64,000 bases of DNA, from assembly GCA_010015655.1 (NCBI GenBank), contig ML976685.1, positions 435,942 to 499,941 on the forward strand. Direction: 5' to 3'. Shown here in pieces: positions 22,336 to 33,110 of the stretch; the first letter of the stretch is position 1; each line of letters begins with the position of its first letter. A model generated the notes under the pieces. It was not told the origin of the DNA. It saw only the letters and a list, made by a program, of their open reading frames with translations, and searched no databases. The position numbers were made by a program, and so were the translations under genes. Origin of the DNA: Bimuria novae-zelandiae CBS 107.79. Its lineage: Eukaryota > Ascomycota > Dothideomycetes > Pleosporales > Didymosphaeriaceae.

Positions 22336-25300
22336 ATGGCGTCGCGACCAGAAGACATGGAGAAGGCGCCCATGCCAATGCCAGGCACCGTCCCTGTGCC
22401 AGCACCGGTGCCTATCGAGGAGAATCCTACGGTCCTCGACGAGAAGTCGTTGGAGGATGGAGATGGGAGCTCGGCGGCGGGGCTGACCGAAGAAGAGAAG
22501 AAGATCATCCAGCTTCAGCTAGATGCGCCGAATGACAAAGTTGGATACTTCTCGTTGTTTCGGTACGCGAACAAGCAAGAGGCGCTCATTATGGCTGTCT
22601 CCGCCTTGGCCTCGGTTGCTGCAGGCGCGGCTCTTCCACTGATGACGGTGAGTGTAGATGAAAAGTCGAATCTTCAAATTATCTGACCTGGAAACAGCTT
22701 GTATACGGAAACTTTGCAGGCAGTTTCACTAGTTTCTCAGTAGACGCACTTGCTGGGGAGCACTTCAAGAATCAGATCAATACGTTCACACTCTACTTTG
22801 TGTATATTGGTAAGCTTGGCCATCACGCGTGATCTGAGCCCTGCTGACCTCTGGTGAAGGTATCGCTTCATTCGTCTGTGTTTATGTTGGCATGATTGGG
22901 TTTTCATATACCGGAGAACGCATCACACAGCAGATTCGCGAGCTATATCTGCGAGCTATTTTCCGGCAGAACATCGCCTTCTTCGACTTCCTGGGTTCCG
23001 GCGAGATCACTACCCGTATCAGTTCTGGTGTGTGATGTCTCTATTTTCAATGTGTGCTTGGTTGTTAACGGAGACAGACATGGTATTGGTCCAAGATGGT
23101 GTTGGCCAAAAGATTTCGCTCTTCATCACCGGGACTTCTATGTTCTTTGCAGCCCTCATCGTTGGGTTCGTCCGCTCGTGGAAGCTGACACTAATCATGT
23201 TGTCCGCAACCGTGGCAATTGTGCTTCTGATGGGGTTCAATGGCGCGAACATGAAGAAAAATCAGACACAATCAGTGGACGAATACGCAACAGCAGGCAC
23301 GCTCGCCGAAGAGGTCATCTCATCAGCGCGCAATGTGACTGCCTACGGGACACAGAAACGACTCGAAGCAAAATATAAACTCTATTTGGACCGGGCCTCC
23401 AAGTGGGACTACAACTCCAAGTTCTGGCTCTCTTCCATGATTGCAGGAATGATGGGTGTGCTCAACTTGCAGTATGCCCTAGCCTTCTGGCAAGGAAATC
23501 GTTTCTTGCAGTCAGGCGAGCTCGGGGTGGCCAACATTCTGACAGTCGTCATGGCCTCAATGTTGGCGGGTTTCTCGATTGGTCACAACTTGCCCCATAT
23601 GCAAGCGTTCGGTCAGGCAGTAGCCGCCGCTACCAAGGTTTTCAACACCATCGAGCGCAATTCTCCTATCGACCCAGAGACTGAAGAGGGTGAGAAGCCA
23701 GAAGAGTTTGTGGGCAACATCGAGTTCAAGAACATCAAACACATCTACCCCTCTCGCCAAGACTCGACTGTATTGGAAGACTTTAGCCTCAAGATTGATG
23801 CGGGTAAGATGGTGGCTCTTGTCGGTGCTTCGGGATCTGGAAAGAGCACCATCTTCGGTCTTCTGGAACGGTTTTACCTACCGATGAAGGGACAAGTGTT
23901 CCTGGATGGCAGAGACATCAGCACGCTCAATCTGAAGTGGCTCAGAAGGCACGTTGCTATTGTGAGCCAAGAACCCGTGCTGTTCAGCATCACAATCTAC
24001 GAGAGTATCGCGCATGGTCTTGTTGGCACTGAATTTGAGCATGTGAGTATAGGTTCCTCTTACCTAGCGCACAAATGTTGGAGTGCTATTCGTCGCTGTG
24101 TTGCCTTCCGGGCAATGCATTGCACCCGCATTGTGAATCAATACTGTAGTAAGTTCTTTGCTGATTTGGTCTAGGCCAGCGAGGAGAAGAAAATGCAGCT
24201 CATCGAGGAAGCTGCCAAGACTGCCAACGCTTACAATTTCATCATGGATCTTCCCGATAAATTCCAGACCAAAGTTGGCGAACGCGGAAACCTCTTGTCG
24301 GGTGGGCAGAAGCAGCGTATTGCCATCGCCCGGGCTGTGGTATCTGACCCTAAGATTCTCCTCCTGGACGAAGCTACCGCAGCGCTTGATACTAAGTCCG
24401 AAAAGGTTGTGCAGGAAGCCCTCGACCGGGCGGCTCAAGGTCGCACGACGATCGCCATCGCTCACCGTCTCTCCACTATTCGACATGCTGATAATATTGT
24501 CGTCATGGCCAAGGGAAGAATTGTCGAGCAAGGCACTCACGATGAATTGATCAAACAGCAAGGCGTCTATCAGAGCTTGGTCCAGGCACAGGAACTCAGC
24601 TCCAAGATACAGCCCAACAACCGATTCTCCGGGATGTCCATGGGCGAGAAAGGCGCTGAGGTCAATGTCAAAGGTGAAGATGAAGATCTCGGCCTCGTGC
24701 GTACGGCCACTACAAAAGCGGCGTCGGTCCACCCTAAGAAAAACGAAAAAGCAAAGACGTACACCACCTTGGAGCTTGCCAAATTTGCTTGGCACATGAA
24801 CAGGAAAGAGCACGTGCTGATGTTGGCAGGCTTCGGGCTCTGTCTGTGTGCTGGGGCCACGCCTGCTATCCAGGCAATCTTCCTAGGCAACTCGATTAAC
24901 GCGTTTTTCTCGCCGGAAACATCAACTGGTGGCCACGGTATCTCATTCTGGTGCTGGATGTTCTTCATGCTTGGAATCCTGACGTGGCTATCGTACTTCG
25001 GGCAAGGTCTAACCTTGTCCAAGTCTTCAGCTCAGCTCATTTCTCGCATTCGCGAGGAGGCTTTCAGTGCCATCTTGCGCCAGGATATAGAATTCTTCGA
25101 CAGCGACGCAGTGACGTCTGGATCTCTAGCCGCCTTCCTCTCTTCCGAGGCCAACCGTCTCGCTGGTCTTAGTGGCTCCACACTTGGGGCCATCATCACC
25201 GCATGCGCTAGTGTGTTGGTTGCAATCATCGTGGGATTGTGCTTTGGCTGGAAGCTCGCCCTCGTGTGTACCTCGACGATCCCACTGGTCATCGCATGTG

Positions 25301-26624
25301 GCTATTTCCGATTCTATGCCCTCGTGCGCATGGAGAAACGCACAAAGGAGAGCACTGACTCGGCTTCATTCGCCTGCGAAGCTGCGTCCTCGATTCGCAC
25401 TGTTGCCACACTGTCTTTGGAGAGTCACCTGCTAGCGCAGTATCACGACAAGCTTACCTTGCAAGGCCGTGGCAACCTGAAGTTTATGAATGTGTCCTCG
25501 CTTCTCTACGCCTTGAGCCAGGGTCTCGCCATGTTCATCTTCGCCCTGGTGTTTTGGTACGGAGGGAAGCTGATGCTGAACATGGAGTACACGGTCTTGC
25601 AATTCTTCATCGTCTACTCGGCTATCATCAACGGTGCGCAGTCGGCCGGTGCAATCTTCTCTTTTGCTCCCGACATGGGCGAGGCTAGAGAGGCTGCCAT
25701 GCTTTTGAAATCTTTCCTCAACCGCGTACCCAAGATCGACAACTGGTCGACCGAAGGTAAAAAGGTCGAACGCCTCGCTGGCAAGGTCGAGCTTCAATCT
25801 GTGCGCTTCAACTACCCTGGACGATCTGAACATCGCGTATTGCGTGGTGTCAGCCTCACGGCAGATCCTGGCCAGTTTGTTGCCCTTGTCGGAGCGAGTG
25901 GTAGCGGCAAGTCTACCGTTATGCAACTTCTAGAGCGGTTCTATGATCCCACAAGTGGTACTGTTCTGGTCGACGATGTGGAGCTGAAGGACTACAACAT
26001 CCAGGATTACAGGGCTCAGTTGGCCATCGTGAGTCAAGAGACGACGCTGTACACCGGAACGATTAGGGAGAACATTCTTGCCGACAGAGACGATGTTCCC
26101 GAGGAGGTGATCGTGCGCGCGTGCAAGGATGCAAACATCTACGAGTTCATTGTGAATGACCCCCTACAGCAGAGTTGATCATAGCTGACCAGGTACAGAC
26201 GTCTCTACCAGATGGCTTCAACACTCTTGTCGGAGCGAAAGGCGCTCTCCTTTCTGGCGGCCAACGTCAACGCATGGCCATTGCACGCGCCCTGCTCCGC
26301 GACCCTAAAATTCTGTAAGTTGCCTCCCACGTTCTCTTTCTTCGGAAACCGTTAGCTGACTGCCTATCCAGCCTTCTCGATGAAGCTACGTCCGCTCTTG
26401 ATTCCACTTCCGAGCGGGTCGTCCAAGATGCCCTCGACGCTGCCTCGCAAGGCCGCACCACCATTGCCATTGCGCACCGCTTGTCGACGATACAACACGC
26501 AGACGTCATATACGTGTTCGATCAAGGAAAGATTGTAGAAAAGGGACGGCATGACGAGCTGATGGTCAAGAGAGGGATGTACTGGGAGCTGGCGCGGCTG
26601 CAGGACATGGGTGCGCCGCAATAA
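22336..26624 (+). CDS. ABC-B (MDR/P-glycoprotein type) full transporter, 1300 aa, seven exons
   Basis: Exons 22336-22647, 22698-22809, 22860-23027, 23078-24042, 24175-26151, 26199-26314, 26372-26624; they join in register to 1300 residues, the usual length of a full ABC-B exporter. Introns are 47-57 bp except intron 4 (132 bp). Layout: Pro-rich cytosolic N-terminus; first transmembrane domain about 85-390; first nucleotide-binding domain with Walker [10 protein letters not shown] (about 445), signature LLSGGQKQR (about 560), Walker [13 protein letters not shown] and H-loop [11 protein letters not shown]; linker; second transmembrane domain about 725-1030; second nucleotide-binding domain with GASGSGKST (about 1090), LLSGGQRQR and [10 protein letters not shown]. 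Both ATP sites look competent. Expected at the plasma membrane exporting hydrophobic compounds, mating pheromone or metabolites; substrate unknown. No biosynthetic genes adjoin it. Confidence 0.95.
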
Positions 26625-27602
26625 TCGTGAGTAATAGAAGCGGTTTCAGTGCGATATTCAGGGATACCCCACTTCGGTGTGCATTTTGTTGAGCATATTT
26701 GATGTTTGACTGGTGGCAGTGTAGATATTGTAATTAGCCGATAGCCATTGAGCCTCGGCCATAGCATAGCGAAAGTATGTTTGTTTGATTGAGCGTACCG
26801 GTGTGTGCCAAGTTTGGGCTCTGCTGTGATGGAGTACGAAGACCGGATATTAAAGAGGCCACATTATGTGTGACTGAGCGGTCCACGCGTTGCTGACACG
26901 AAACTTGCTGTGGCCGATCGACGATTGTGGAGAATGCAGAAACTGGTGACTGAGGATGATGCTGGTTAATCGTACAGGAGGCATACGGTGGGCCAGTCCG
27001 CAGTGTTATGGATCTGCCGAGGTATAATGGAAAGCATTTGGCAAATGAAGTCGCCATCTCGCGCAATGTCATTACCCTCTGCCTTCTTTAACCGAGCTGA
27101 GACGTTGCATTAGACGGTTTTAGCCATTGTTTGCCCAAAGGTGCTCGCATAGGAGGGGTTTGTTTGTAACTTTCCGAACGCAGCAAGTACCCATGACGTA
27201 CCTGCGTCTCTCAGCGAAGCCGCATGTGATCCATGACGTCGCTGGTATCTAGACTGCGCGATTTACGATGGGTTTCGGACGTTTCGTTATGGAATTACCC
27301 TATGGGAGCATGCGCATTCCATTTTCCGATGTTTCGCGGCACGGAAATGTGGCACTGCGCGCCACCACTGCGATTGCGTGCGTGCAGGTGGGTGCGCGAT
27401 GAAGGACACCTGACGCGTGACGTCACTGACGTCATGGTGCGCGTCCAAGCTCCCCATCACTCTAGACGCTTCATATAAGAGGACCCCCTACAGGTACACA
27501 ATTCCCCTCCATCATCACACACACTCAGCCTCTTCAACACCTCAATAACTCTTCTACTACAACCAACAAACACCGTTCTCCGAACAACCAACTTTAATCA
27601 CC
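26625..27602. promoter_or_regulatory. Intergenic region containing the promoter of the CsbD/Hmp1-like gene
   Basis: The first 500 bp is 3' flank of the ABC gene. The last 400 bp carries four TGACGT cores: TGACGTA 27194-27200, TGACGTCG 27234-27241 and two full TGACGTCA sites (27418-27425 and 27427-27434), then a TATA-like CATATAAG near 27472 and a long pyrimidine/CA-rich leader to the ATG. This is an unusually clear fungal promoter. Confidence 0.6.
27418..27434. promoter_or_regulatory. Two tandem CRE sites (TGACGTCA)
   Basis: Two perfect 8-bp palindromes one base apart, about 40 bp upstream of the TATA-like element. TGACGTCA is the binding site of ATF/CREB bZIP factors, which in fungi (Atf1/AtfA) drive osmotic, oxidative and conidial stress genes. 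This fits the predicted stress role of the downstream gene. Confidence 0.7.
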
Positions 27603-27936
27603 ATGTCTTCCTCCAACACCAACGCTCAGGGCGAGTGCGTATTACCCCGCCCCTTCACCCCTCAACAGTCCAACAAAGAACTATTGCTAATGATAAAATA
27701 GGGGCATCGTTGAGTCCACGGTCAACACCGTCAAGGACAACGTCAACTGGGCCGCCAACAAGCTCACCGGCAACACCGAGGAGGCCCAGCGCAAGGCCAA
27801 CCAGGAGCAGGCCAAGCACGGCAGCACCGTTGGCGACAAGATCGACGGCGCCGTCGGCACTGTCAAGCACGGCACCAACGAGGCCACCGACAAGACCAAG
27901 GCCGACTACTACGACGGCAAGAGCCAGACCCACTAA
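27603..27936 (+). CDS. CsbD/Hmp1-like small stress-response protein (88 aa, two exons)
   Basis: Exons 27603-27634 and 27702-27936 with a 67-bp intron (GTGCGT donor, GCTAATG branch, TAG acceptor) give 88 residues. The protein is highly hydrophilic, lacks Cys and is built of repeated amphipathic segments of the form VxxTVGDKxxGAVxxxKHGT and GNTEEAQRKANQE, typical of the CsbD-like fold and of fungal Hmp1-type proteins originally described as binding mismatched or cruciform DNA. Such proteins accumulate in stress, stationary phase or spores; a LEA-like protective role is equally plausible. Codons are strongly biased to C in third position (AAC, AAG, GGC, ACC), indicating high expression. The CRE-rich promoter supports stress induction. 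Confidence 0.85.
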
Positions 27937-28281
27937 GTGCATAGTCCATAGTCACTTGAGTGAGGGGACGACGGAGGAGTGTTATGGTTCATGATCGATA
28001 TGAATAATAGGATATGACGATGGAGGGTGATACCTGTTACCGATACCCAGATTAGTGCTCAAGTGCTATGAATGATATCCTATGAAAGACTGTTGCTGTA
28101 TACTTTGTGTGGTAATGTGTGCTACTGCCTGCTTGTCGATTGTGGTCGTTCCATGAGAAGGGGACATATGTGCAAGTAGGCTCCATGGGGGAAGCAAGTC
28201 CTGCCTGAACGTGGAAGCAGACACTGACGAATCATTCAGGTGCAGTATCCGTTGTCAACACGTCTCCAGACCACTATCCCT
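27937..28281. other. 3' flank of the CsbD/Hmp1-like gene
   Basis: 345 bp of normal composition ending at the TA target of the mariner element. This is the last GC-balanced DNA before the AT-rich compartment. Nothing further recognised. Confidence 0.5.
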
Positions 28282-29605
28282 TACTGTGTGGTATCAGGCA
28301 AAAGTGAGGTGAGTGGCCCGCGCACAGCAGGGATGCCTGACTCGATACAAAACGGACGCCACTAGACAGAAATACCATTAGCTCCATGTAATTTATATGA
28401 TAATGCGTGTACCTCTGTCGCGTGCTGTCTACCACAACATCACCATAATGTCTCCCCTATCTACACTAACTTGTTAATACCTTACTTGCGACTAACGCCT
28501 CTAGATACGCACCTTACGTCTAGCTAGGTATACTTACCTATTTATTACTAACCTTTTTAAGGGTTTAAAAAAATAAGTTATTTATATAATTACTAGCGCA
28601 CGCGTTACGCTAAAAAGTATATTAATTATTTACCCTTCTTTATAAATAAATAAGTAGACTAGCTTAAAAAATTTGTTTAAATTTATTTAAAAAAGAAGAC
28701 AGATAAGTTTCTTATACCTTATAAAAGGCCTCTTTACTTACTAGGGCGTTAGTAAATACGTAATTTAGAATACTTTATAAAATAAAAGGTATACTTATTA
28801 CGTTACTCTTACTAAGCCTCCTTTTATTAAGATAAATTATTAGCTACGTCTCGCGTAGATAGAAGCTCACGCTAACAAGTTTTTTTTGGTAGTAGTATAT
28901 AATCCTCTAAAGTAACGAAACTTAGGTAACTAGTAGCTAGTATTATAAAAAGTAGGTTACTAGGCGCCCTAAAGAAGAACTAGATTCCTTTTATATTATT
29001 AAGAAACTACGTAAGAAGCGTGGCTAGATGTTTTAGAGTTACTTCTTAGGTATAATAAAGGGGCTGTTAGTGTTTTAGTAAAAAGAATAGAAGAGTATTA
29101 ATAAGGAAAGCTATTATAAAAGAGTTATACTTTTTATTTATAGATAGCTACGCCTTAATTTATATTTTTAATTTATATAAGATAGCGCTTCTAGGCACGC
29201 TACTATTTATATAATTAAAAGTTTTAATTAAGACAAATTTACTCTATCTTTTAGCTAGTATTTTTTATTAGATGTTAACCTAGTTAAAGTAGTATAAAAT
29301 AAAATAAAGGACTTTATTAAATAGTATTATTTTAATTTACTTAGGGGTAAGTAGCGTATATATAGCTAGCTATAAAGTATTATATAAGAAGCGTAAGACT
29401 TAATTAAAAATAAAATATTTAAAAAGTTTATTAAAAGCATGCTAGCTAGATACTAGGCTATAATTAATATAAAAAGTAGGTATACTAGGTACTAAAATTT
29501 ATATATTAAAGAGGACAAGCGTGCGAAATTTACATAGCTTAGTATCTTGGCAATACTCCTGCTGTGCGCGGGCCACTCACCTCACTTTTGCCTAATACCA
29601 CAGTA
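28282..29605 (+). mobile_element. Tc1/mariner transposon, RIP-degraded
   Basis: Element 28284-29603 (1320 bp) with TA at 28282-28283 and 29604-29605. Inverted ends are about 48 bp (28284-28331) and 46 bp (29558-29603), identical but for a GT duplication and one C/T difference, and share CAGGCAAAAGTGAGGTGAGT. The interior is AT-rich and stop-riddled while the ends are preserved. It sits exactly on the border between the gene-rich block and the AT-rich block. Confidence 0.9.
28448..29511 (+). pseudogene. Tc1/mariner transposase (RIP-inactivated, frameshifted)
   Basis: Starts at ATG 28448. The N-terminal helix-turn-helix region is readable (TCD*RL*IRTLRLA, stops replacing Gln). After a poly-T tract near 28880 the homologous frame shifts by one. 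The first catalytic block reads *SNET where the family has WSDET, so the catalytic Asp is now Asn at 28914-28916 and the Trp a stop; KRG*MF*SYF (from about 29016) corresponds to the KRGWMFWG block. TGG to TAG and Asp to Asn are RIP-type changes. The family call rests on these blocks, TA targets and size. Confidence 0.82.
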
Positions 29606-31443
29606 TGCTATAGCGACATATTCCGCTAGCAAGGGTCCCCTATTCCACGCAAATAAGGCACTCTTATAAGTTAAATTAATAAGCTTAATCGCGGTATATA
29701 ATAGTGTATTATAGTATATGAAAATATGCCTCCGTAAGAATTACTATTGTAAATTTAAGTTATATAGATTTTATAGTATAAAGAACTATTAAACTAAAAA
29801 AAATTCTGCCTAATAAGAAGTCTTAAAATATAGAGGAGTCTTACACCACTTATAACTTTAAGATATTTAGCTAATCTACCTTATAAATTTAGTTTAAAAA
29901 AGTTAATACTAACCTTAAAGCTCTTCCTCCTAATGCTGAAAAATGTACTAAATATAGTACTTTTTACTAAAGGATTTATATATCTACTTATATCCTCCTA
30001 CTAGCTATAAGCGTTAATTAGAGATCTATAATTTCTTTAATAACTTAGACTATTTAACCCTGTAGGAAAATGCGAATAAACTATTAAAAATCTACTTATG
30101 AATACTAAAATATTCTATTTCTTTTAAACTATGCTTTTAGTAAAGAGGAATACTTATTTAAAACGCATTATAATAGGTAGTATTAATAAGTTAATATAAA
30201 ATTAGCTACTATACTTAGAATATTATATAATAAGTCTCCATATGCTTCTAAAGTTAGTTAGTAATATTTAAACTACTGATAAAGTAATTGTAATTATCTA
30301 TTACTTTAGGAATCTAGAGGGTTTTAATAAGAATATATTTCAAACCTTAAAGGAATAGCTTTCTTAAACTAGTTATATTAGTAGATATTTTCGCAGGAAT
30401 CCGACGATCTCGCGGAACTATATTCCTAGAACCATTTACTATATAGACTGTAGACAAAATTAGCACCAGATTATTATTAGCCTAGGCTATATAAAGAATA
30501 TCTAGTATAGAAATTATAGTAATAGTATTCTAGAGCTTCTTTTAAATATAATCTTTTAGCTCCTTTAGCTACAAGGAAAAACTATAATAAAATAGAATTA
30601 TGTTTATAGCTCTTTAGCCTTTCTTCTAAAGCTATTAAAATAGAGGAATAAAACTAAAGTAGTTAATTATATAAACTATATGAAAGGATACCCTGTCTAG
30701 TTCAAGAAAAGTTTTAGTTAAGCTTACTACTATTAAGCTAGTATTAGTTAGATTTAAATATAAGATATAGTCTATTATCTTATTAAATTAGCTCGTCTAT
30801 ATAAAGCTATAAATATAATTGAAATTAGCTAAACTAAAAACGTTATAACTTTATAAAATTAGCTTATTTAGCATCTTAAATGTGTATAGTAATTATCTAA
30901 AGTAATAAATTATAAGCTTTTTAATTACGATCCTTAAGGAAAGTAGATAGTAGGCTATAAACTTATTTTAAAGTAGACTTGTTAATAGCTTTACCTTATA
31001 CTACTATTTATTAATCTAATTTAGAAAGTATAATAAAGGATTTAGTCGTTGCTTCTTTATAAAAGGTTTAGGATATATAGTACAATCTTTATTATTAATA
31101 TTAATCTTAGTAGGCTCCTGCATATTTAGATTCGTAACTAATATATATAAATAAAGTTTTAACTATTAAAACTATATAAAAGACATATATCGCCTAACCA
31201 AATATATTACTTAGTTAATATTATTCCTCTAATAGTTCTTAATCTTGGGGGCGGATAATATCCCTATATAAATAACTAAGCCTACAAAGACCTAAATCTT
31301 GTGTACTATAGTTAGACACTAGTGTCGCTAGTTTATATTAGCGGAGTCTCGGTGTAGTCTAGTATATACATTCGAATTTCGAGCAATAGTATTCCAGATC
31401 TAATTAGACTAGAAGAGACAGAACAATTCGTACAGCGTAGAAA
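29606..31443. repeat. Unidentified AT-rich, RIP-degraded repeat
   Basis: Extremely AT-rich with stops in all frames. At 31245-31255 a GGGGGCGG purine tract followed by a GC-richer 190 bp resembles the 3' end of a copia element (polypurine tract plus LTR) into which the next gypsy LTR inserted, but I could not read conserved domains upstream. The call stays open. Confidence 0.4.
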
Positions 31444-31957
31444 TGTTATAAGGGACTATACGTACCTAATCCTTTTCCGGATGAGGGGAGGATAGGTTAA
31501 GGGTAAAGCACCTCGCGGATATTTAATAGTTAAAAGCTAAGGATAATAAAGTTAGTTGTAAATAATCTAATTCTATAATAAACTATAAAATAACTAACTA
31601 GGAAATTTATTAATCTATTATAAGAGATATACTCGTAGTGTTAAAAGTTAATTATAAGGAATAGGAAACGTATAGAGAAAGTATTAAACTATATACTATT
31701 TATCTTATTTTTTACTATTATTTAAATTATTTTTATAGTCCTATTAAGACCTTTCTCTTAGAGGTAGTTCCTAGGACTTACTATAGTCCTAACCCTTATA
31801 TAGGACTTCTCGCTTATATAAAAATATATTACGTAATTACTAATTTAAGCTATCCCGCGTCTCCCTATATTTCTCTAACATAGTTATTTTATTAATAATA
31901 ACCTTTTTAGCGCAATTATCTAGTCCCTTTATTTTTATAGATTTATAATTATAATAT
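31444..31957 (-). repeat. 3' LTR of gypsy copy 1
   Basis: Plus-strand view starts TGTTATAAGG, the reverse complement of the CCTTATAACA end of the complete copy's LTR. The middle shares the block around TTACGTAATA and a GACTTT/AGTCC-rich segment with that LTR. Right boundary approximate. Confidence 0.7.
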
Positions 31958-32139
31958 TATTCCCCCTTTTAAAGCTATTATTCTAATATTTTATTTTATT
32001 ATATTACTATACTATTAGCACGTAAGTTTTAATTTGTATAAAGATATACGTCTCTATATCTTAAGGTAGGTTATAACCTCTTTTAAATTTTCCTTACCTT
32101 ACTAACTACACTAAAAGCTCTTTATTTATTTATTACCAC

Positions 32140-33110
32140 CTATCGTATCCGTGCGAAGAAGGTAGAGTCTTAAAATCTAAAAATAATATCTAGTTATAAG
32201 CGTTATTAAAGAATAAAGCTATAGTGCTTTATAGATGCTACCTCTAGAGAGTGTGCAGGTTATATTTCTGTTTATACTTTATGTAGTTTATAGGTTCCTA
32301 AAAAAGATTAAGAACGTGTTAGAAAGAAAAGCGCAAAAAGCGCTTAGAATTACTTATAGCTAAAAAGTATTAAGCTCGAACTATTAAGGAGTTAGTGTGA
32401 GGGGTGAGACCCTAAAGGATCCTCGATAGAATCTCGGGAACCCCTGAGCACGCAATCGCCAGATTGGGAATTGGATACGAGCTCGGCTAGATAGATTATC
32501 CGCGCCGAGCTGCCTCCTTATCTCAAGTTCTGAGCGCTATTCAGAGCTCCCTAGCTAATACAACTCTTTGGTATCTCATGGCACCTGCTCCTCGAGCGTA
32601 GCCCCTTACAGTTAGCTTACCTAGCTTTAGTAACTACTCGTCTTTATTATAAACTAGCTGTTAGAGGCTAGGCCTCTGAAGTACTCGGCTGAGAAACCTC
32701 GTGGCCTAAGCCTTAAGCAACTCTAAGAGCCACCGGGGTACCTCCGGAGTGTTAGGAAACGGACCTAGTCCCTCCGGAGTTAGTCCTCTCCACTTAGAAG
32801 CCATATATATAGCGTAGGGAGGAGCTACTTAAACTCCTTATCGAATTCATCTGTATTCTTCTGGCATCTCAGGTCCCCCGGGCCCAAAGTCCCTTACACT
32901 AGCTAAGGTAGAAGAGAAAAGGTATAACTACGCTTAGTATAATTTTTATATTACTAACGTAATAAAAGCTTTAAAGAAGTAGAAGGAGGATCTAAAAGGT
33001 TTAATTATTATTAATAATTATAAACCTTTATAACCCGTACCACTAGGGGCTAACTTAAACTAGTTATAGGCTAAACCTTTTTACTTAGTTTTAACCCTTC
33101 CTTATCTTTT
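32140..33110 (+). pseudogene. Extra reading frame antisense to pol in gypsy copy 1
   Basis: A plus-strand frame, opposite to the element's own genes and lying between the chromodomain and the 3' LTR. It is split by the solo LTR at 32396-32883: the frame before (ending Ile-Lys-Glu-Leu) resumes after it (Ala-Lys-Val-Glu-Glu-Lys). Its translation aligns with the antisense frame of the complete copy at 56250-55690, for example AKKVES...LKIISSYKRY against AQKVKS...LKIASSYKYY and KALKKQKEDLKG against ELLEKQKEDPKG. Content is Lys/Glu/Arg-rich, predicted coiled coil. There are RIP stops and one apparent frame change near 32340. No named family recognised. Confidence 0.6.
32396..32883 (+). repeat. GC-rich solo LTR (about 488 bp) nested in gypsy copy 1
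   Basis: Starts TGTGAGGGG and ends CCCTTACA, contains a TATATATA box near 32805, and is close to 50% GC inside very AT-rich DNA. Flanks TTAG and CTAG are a plausible imperfect target duplication. The 3' half resembles, in the same orientation relative to its element, the LTR of the gypsy element at 56879 (shared TGTATTCTTCTGGCAT-like block and CCTTACA end). No internal sequence adjoins it, so it is a solo LTR left by recombination between the two LTRs of an element. Confidence 0.72.
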
